From assembly GCA_946491675.1 (NCBI GenBank), contig CAMLYN010000011.1, positions 1 through 17,731 of the forward strand: a DNA stretch of 17,731 bases, in the 5' to 3' direction. Shown one piece after another: positions 14,824-17,731 of this stretch. The position numbers were made by a program, and so were the translations under genes. The stretch's first letter is position 1; every line of letters starts with the position of its first letter. Under the pieces are notes generated by a model. It worked only from the letters and a program-made list of their open reading frames with translations. It searched no databases and was not told where the DNA came from. Origin of the DNA: an uncultured Mycoplasmatota bacterium. Lineage in GTDB: Bacteria > Bacillota_I > Bacilli_A > RF39 > UBA660.

Positions 14824-15418
14824 AAAACACCCCTTGTAAATATAAAACGATTATTAATAATATCATTACCATTATTATATTATAAATATATTGTTTTTGC
14901 AATAAACCAATTTTACTTTTTATCTTAACAAACAAATAATAAATAATAAAACCTAATAATCCACCAACAATGTTAAGCATAATATCATCAATGTCAAAAA
15001 CGCGACCAATCAACAACTGAGTAACCTCAATCGTAATAGAAACTAAAGTAGTTAATAAAAAAATTAACCAAGGCTTTTTTAATTTTAAAAAATAAGAAAT
15101 AAAAAAACCGTATGGAATAAACATTAACATATTACCAATCACATTTTTATAAAATAGTTTTGTTCCAAATTCATAACGAAACATTTCTTCAAATGGGATA
15201 AAGTTAGAGCTTGACCAACTAACGTCTTGAAAAGTTACGACTCTAAATAAAGCCATAACATAAATAATAAAACCTAACATTAACATTTCTTTATAAAAGA
15301 TAAATTTTACTTTATTTTTAATTAAATAAACTAAGCGCAAAGAAATTATAATTACTGAACAAATAAATAACATCGGCCAAATTTCTTCAAAAATATTTAA
15401 TATGTTTTCACGAAACAT
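14816..15418 (-). CDS. VanZ-family membrane protein
   Basis: This 200-aa protein has five or so membrane helices. It carries VanZ-like signatures: 'SSNFIPFEEM' after the second helix, 'NVIGNMLMFIPYGF', and 'TIEVTQLLIGRVFDIDDIMLNIVGGLLGF' split across the following helices. VanZ proteins are linked to low-level teicoplanin resistance in enterococci, but most family members have no known role; resistance should not be assumed here. The open frame extends to 15460, but ATG 15418 has AAGGTGA 6 nt upstream and gives a normal VanZ N-terminus, so I use it. It overlaps yqfD by 11 nt and ybeY by 8 nt, so it is part of the operon. It sits where phoH, pgpH and dgkA would lie in Bacillus. Confidence 0.88.
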   Translation of the reverse strand: MFRENILNIFEEIWPMLFICSVIIISLRLVYLIKNKVKFIFYKEMLMLGFIIYVMALFRVVTFQDVSWSSSNFIPFEEMFRYEFGTKLFYKNVIGNMLMFIPYGFFISYFLKLKKPWLIFLLTTLVSITIEVTQLLIGRVFDIDDIMLNIVGGLLGFIIYYLFVKIKSKIGLLQKQYIYNIIMVMILLIIVLYLQGVFYV

Positions 15419-16586
15419 TTTCTTCACCTTCAATCTTGCTATAACTAGTAATATTTTCATAAACTGTAAAAAATATATCTAAAACAACTTCATCTTCTTT
15501 TATATTTGTCTTTAAAATTTGATAATCGATTATTTTTTCATCTTCATCTAACTGTTCTTCCATTTTTTTAATAGCTTCTTCGATTGCTTTATCTTTAGCT
15601 TCATCACTAGTTAAAACTAAAGAAATTGTTTCGATTTCTTTTTGTTTTTGTTTAACTAAAGAAATAGGTAAAAAAGGATGGAATAGAACTTTTTCTTCAT
15701 CAATTCTTTTGTCTTTAAATTTATTAAACGTTAATTCCAAAGAATTACTAAAATATTTTAAAACATAAACTTCTTGATAATTATCTAATTCTTTTATTTC
15801 ACTATAAATGTATGGATAACTAACATTAACATTATACCAAACTTCACCATAAACTTTTCCTTCAGCTTTAACTGTATCTTTTATTTCTTCATTAAGGTAA
15901 ATATTACCAGAGATAACAACATCGCCTTTATTAACATAACTATTGATGTTTTTTATTATTTCACCATTCTCTGCAATTATTTTTTTTATGATTGCACTCT
16001 TACTAGCAACAACATTCTGTTTATTATTATTAGCTTCATTATTAGGAATTATTCTACTTTCTAATCTTACAATATAGCTAGTACCACTTTCTTCAATCTC
16101 TAACCATTCAATTTTATCTTTATATTCATTAAGAATATTATTTTTAATATTTTGAATTTCTTGATAGCTCTTTTTAAAATGATATTTTTTTAAACCGTAT
16201 TTTTCTAACTCAGTCAATAAAAATTTTCGAATTTCACTATCTGTATGAATAACTTCGACGTTAAAAATAATATTTGATAAAAAGATAATTAAAGTAATTC
16301 CTAAAGCGATAAAAATTAAAATATATTTGTAAATATTAATAACTTTCTTAATTTTAATTATACCATAAATATCTATTTTATCTATCTCATAAATTGTTTT
16401 TAAGTCTAAAACTTTATCATAATCTTTTTGATAAATTATAATATTAATTTCATTATATTTTAAATATTCGATTTTTAATAAATCTATTTTATTAGTTTTT
16501 AATCTTTTGATGAAGCGTTCAATGTTTTTTCCTTTAACATTTAATTTTACTTTATTTTGCAATTTATCAAGTAAACTATTTTTCAA
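15408..16586 (-). CDS. yqfD: Sporulation protein YqfD
   Basis: YqfD is a membrane protein made in the mother cell under sigma-E in B. subtilis and needed for efficient sporulation; its biochemical role is unknown. The 392-aa length matches the family (about 398). An N-terminal cytoplasmic part of about 85 residues is followed by one membrane helix (86-108) and a large extracytoplasmic domain. That domain includes 'KSAIIKKIIAENGEIIKNINSYVNKGDVVISG', the FpoB/YqfD-type beta segment, and an acidic helical end. The start is TTG at 16586, with AGGTGA 5 nt upstream that also contains the stop codon of yqfC. The first in-frame ATG is far downstream. It forms a pair with yqfC, as in Bacillus and Clostridium. 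Confidence 0.92.
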   Translation of the reverse strand: MKNSLLDKLQNKVKLNVKGKNIERFIKRLKTNKIDLLKIEYLKYNEINIIIYQKDYDKVLDLKTIYEIDKIDIYGIIKIKKVINIYKYILIFIALGITLIIFLSNIIFNVEVIHTDSEIRKFLLTELEKYGLKKYHFKKSYQEIQNIKNNILNEYKDKIEWLEIEESGTSYIVRLESRIIPNNEANNNKQNVVASKSAIIKKIIAENGEIIKNINSYVNKGDVVISGNIYLNEEIKDTVKAEGKVYGEVWYNVNVSYPYIYSEIKELDNYQEVYVLKYFSNSLELTFNKFKDKRIDEEKVLFHPFLPISLVKQKQKEIETISLVLTSDEAKDKAIEEAIKKMEEQLDEDEKIIDYQILKTNIKEDEVVLDIFFTVYENITSYSKIEGEENVS

Positions 16587-16591
16587 CTATA

Positions 16592-16831
16592 TCACCTAAA
16601 TTCTATTTTTTCAATAATTCCCTCAATCAATAATTCATCTTTAACTAATTTTGATACAACTAAATTCTTGCCACTTATCAAAACACTTCCTTCTTTATAA
16701 TTGATAATTATTTTATTACTATCAAAATGACTTATATCTAAATAATTAGTTATACCTAATTTATCTTTAATATAATTAATTTTAAATTCTTCTTCAAAGA
16801 CTAAATTTCTTAAATTATCGACTAAGTTCAC
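16592..16831 (-). CDS. yqfC: YabP/YqfC-family sporulation protein
   Basis: YqfC belongs to the YabP family of small beta-rich sporulation proteins; in B. subtilis it is transcribed by sigma-E with yqfD. This version is about 79 aa, with the family layout: 'INYIKDKLGITNYLDISHFDSNKIIINYKEGSVLISGKNLVV' split by turns, ending 'LLIEGIIEKIEF'. I choose GTG at 16831 rather than GTG at 16840: AGGTGG (16843-16838) lies 6 nt before the former and overlaps the latter. It is the first gene of the operon that runs to recO. I could find no good vegetative promoter in the 110-nt gap before it, which would fit sporulation-specific control, but I cannot define a sigma-E site with confidence. How the essential genes downstream (era) are then expressed in growth is unclear. 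Confidence 0.88.
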   Translation of the reverse strand: MNLVDNLRNLVFEEEFKINYIKDKLGITNYLDISHFDSNKIIINYKEGSVLISGKNLVVSKLVKDELLIEGIIEKIEFR

Positions 16832-16883
16832 TTTAACCACCTATTTAATTTTATTAGTTTTAGTAATTATTTAGTCTTTAAAT

Positions 16884-16912
16884 TTGACAAAAATAAAAAG
16901 ATGTGTTAGGAT
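16884..16912 (+). promoter_or_regulatory. Sigma-A-type promoter for the 53-aa gene
   Basis: TTGACA (16884-16889), a 17-nt spacer and TAGGAT (16907-16912) form a good vegetative promoter. Transcription would start near 16919, upstream of a strong AAAGGGGG SD (16926-16933). Confidence 0.72.
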
Positions 16913-16943
16913 AAACGACATCTTTAAAGGGGGAAAAAGATTT

Positions 16944-17105
16944 ATGCAAGAAAATAGGTTTCAATTTAATTTAGATGTTGATTCAGCAATTATTTTAGCT
17001 AATATGAAAAAAGAAGATAAATCAGTTCAAGAACAATATGAAAAAGAAGATGAGTATATTTATTTAGAAAGTCCAATTCAAAGAATTAATGATACTAATT
17101 ACTAA
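16944..17105 (+). CDS. Small acidic protein of unknown function (53 aa)
   Basis: I do not recognise this 53-residue protein. It has no signal peptide or membrane segment. A short hydrophobic helix, 'DSAIILANMKKED' (about 13-25), is followed by an acidic, Tyr-containing stretch, 'EQYEKEDEYIYLESP', and a polar tail. The ATG at 16944 is chosen because AAAGGGGG lies 10 nt upstream. The open frame can be extended to 16884, but that TTG is the -35 box of the promoter itself. With its own promoter and a strong terminator it is a self-contained unit, divergent from yqfC and convergent with ylbE. Sporulation genes on both sides are suggestive but prove nothing. Confidence 0.72.
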   Translation: MQENRFQFNLDVDSAIILANMKKEDKSVQEQYEKEDEYIYLESPIQRINDTNY

Positions 17106-17127
17106 AAATGCTTTAAGGCATTTTTTT
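17104..17127. terminator. Bidirectional terminator
   Basis: AAAAATGC (17104-17111) pairs with GCATTTTT (17118-17125) around a 6-nt loop, followed by more T on the plus strand and five T on the minus strand (17108-17104). It ends the 53-aa gene from the left and ylbE from the right, whose stop codon begins at 17126. Confidence 0.85.
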
Positions 17128-17350
17128 ATTGTCTTAAAGTTGCTAAAACAGTTTGAATCATATCAAATGTATCAATAGCTTTACTAATACGATCAGTCGG
17201 TCTTAGTTTATAAATTGTTTTCATTTCATTGTCAAAATCTTTAAAAAATTGATCACTACGATTTAAATACTTATACCAATGAGAATTTTCACGTAAAAAT
17301 TTTAAATAGTTAATATTACTTTTTAATTTAATTTGTGTTTCGATACTCAT
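17126..17350 (-). CDS. ylbE: YlbE-like protein
   Basis: This 74-aa soluble, mostly helical protein matches the YlbE-like family (PF14003). The segment 'NYLKFLRENSHWYKYLNR' (14-31) corresponds to the conserved R/KFIREQPEWYRKLSR-type core of the Bacillus protein, and the rest has a similar helical pattern and length (about 79 aa in B. subtilis). The family function is unknown. The ATG at 17350 shares its A with the last base of the ylbD TAA stop, so the two are translationally coupled, as expected for the conserved ylbD-ylbE pair. Confidence 0.85.
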   Translation of the reverse strand: MSIETQIKLKSNINYLKFLRENSHWYKYLNRSDQFFKDFDNEMKTIYKLRPTDRISKAIDTFDMIQTVLATLRQ

Positions 17351-17709
17351 TAGTCTTCAAAATGTTTATACATTGGTCGAGGTTTATATTCTTTTGTTGG
17401 TTTAGTGTCATCTTTACTCGATAAATCCTGTACCATACCAATCACTCTTTGTAAATTACTAACACCACTTTGAACACTATCTAAATTAATGTTTTTTAGC
17501 CAATTAAACACTTCATTTACTCCAACTGTAGCTGTTGTTGCAGCTGCTACAGTTTCCACACTTAAATAATCTTTCCAAGCATCACTATTATCACCATATA
17601 AATCATATATTTCATAAAATTTTTGCCAATTACTTTCCCCTGTTTTAACATATCTAACTAGCTTAGGATTTTTCTTCACAAATTCTTTAAATTCATCGAT
17701 TTTAGCCAT
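17350..17709 (-). CDS. ylbD: YlbD, putative spore coat protein
   Basis: This 119-aa protein matches YlbD, listed in B. subtilis as a putative spore coat protein (about 132 aa). The N-terminal third 'EFKEFVKKNPKLVRYVKTGESNWQKFYE' is conserved, with 'LYGDNSDAWKDYL' after it and a C-terminal helix 'WLKNINLDSVQSGVSNLQRVIGMVQDL'. Between them lies an Ala/Thr-rich stretch (about 51-68, 'AAATTATVG') in place of the charged linker of the Bacillus protein. The start is ATG 17709, with AGGTGA 5 nt upstream; the GTG at 17718 is part of that SD. The promoter lies outside the window. Coat localisation is inferred from the family. Confidence 0.88.
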   Translation of the reverse strand: MAKIDEFKEFVKKNPKLVRYVKTGESNWQKFYEIYDLYGDNSDAWKDYLSVETVAAATTATVGVNEVFNWLKNINLDSVQSGVSNLQRVIGMVQDLSSKDDTKPTKEYKPRPMYKHFED

Positions 17710-17731
17710 GACAATCACCTAATACATTTTA

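Noticed and set aside
15419..15460. Longer VanZ start at 15460
   Set aside because: It would add 14 residues that overlap yqfD by 53 nt; AAGGTGA directly before ATG 15418 supports the shorter form.
16884..16943. Upstream extension of the 53-aa gene to a TTG at 16884
   Set aside because: That TTG is part of the TTGACA -35 box, and the AAAGGGGG SD precedes the ATG at 16944.
1..17731. CRISPR array, transposon ends, phage genes, tRNA or rRNA genes
   Set aside because: No regularly spaced repeats, transposase or integrase motifs, or tRNA-like cloverleaf or CCA ends were recognised on either strand by reading.

Overview
The window is very AT-rich DNA (roughly a quarter G+C by eye) that uses the standard bacterial code: TGA serves as a stop, for example in ybeY, and Trp is TGG. 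Most genes have AGGTGA- or AGGAGG-type Shine-Dalgarno (SD) sites 4-9 nt before ATG, GTG or TTG starts. Gene content points to a spore-forming, low-GC Gram-positive bacterium of class Bacilli: spoIIID, a GerM-like gene, yqfC-yqfD, ylbD-ylbE, a valS T-box, and an era-yqzL-recO block. The extreme AT content, short versions of several proteins and missing members of normally conserved clusters suggest a streamlined, possibly gut-associated, RF39- or Erysipelotrichales-like lineage. That placement is inference. No tRNA or rRNA gene, CRISPR array, insertion sequence, integrase or phage gene was recognised.

Layout. 1-1300 (+): a terminator from an upstream gene, a GerM-like sporulation protein, and a 62-aa orphan gene with its own promoter. 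1289-3205 (-): a two-gene membrane operon (ABC-transporter type IV/CmpB-like protein, then a processive family-2 glycosyltransferase). 3290-5398 (-): spoIIID and lepA, each with a good sigma-A-type promoter. 5457-7850 (-): a YfhO-like membrane protein. 7954-8881 (-): two near-identical type IV pilin-like genes in tandem. 8957-11700 (-): valS with its T-box leader. 11883-12230 (-): an open frame of unknown function without a convincing start. 12386-16831 (-): a tightly packed operon yqfC-yqfD-vanZ-ybeY-era-yqzL-DUF1653-recO ending in a terminator. 16884-17127 (+): a 53-aa orphan gene. 17126-17709 (-): ylbD-ylbE.

How the genes fit together. The large operon mixes two spore-stage genes with core functions: 16S rRNA processing and ribosome assembly (ybeY, era) and recombinational repair (recO). 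Its genes overlap or abut, so translation is probably coupled. lepA and valS serve translation; valS should respond to uncharged tRNA-Val. The glycosyltransferase and YfhO genes suggest cell-surface polymer building or decoration. GerM, SpoIIID, YqfC/YqfD and YlbD/YlbE imply that an endospore pathway is, or recently was, functional.

The most unusual feature is the tandem pilin pair: conserved ends and a variable disulfide-bounded middle, separate transcription signals, and no pilus assembly gene in view. I did not find clear evidence of a wholly new multi-gene system. Most of the window is conserved Bacilli core plus a few lineage-specific small genes.
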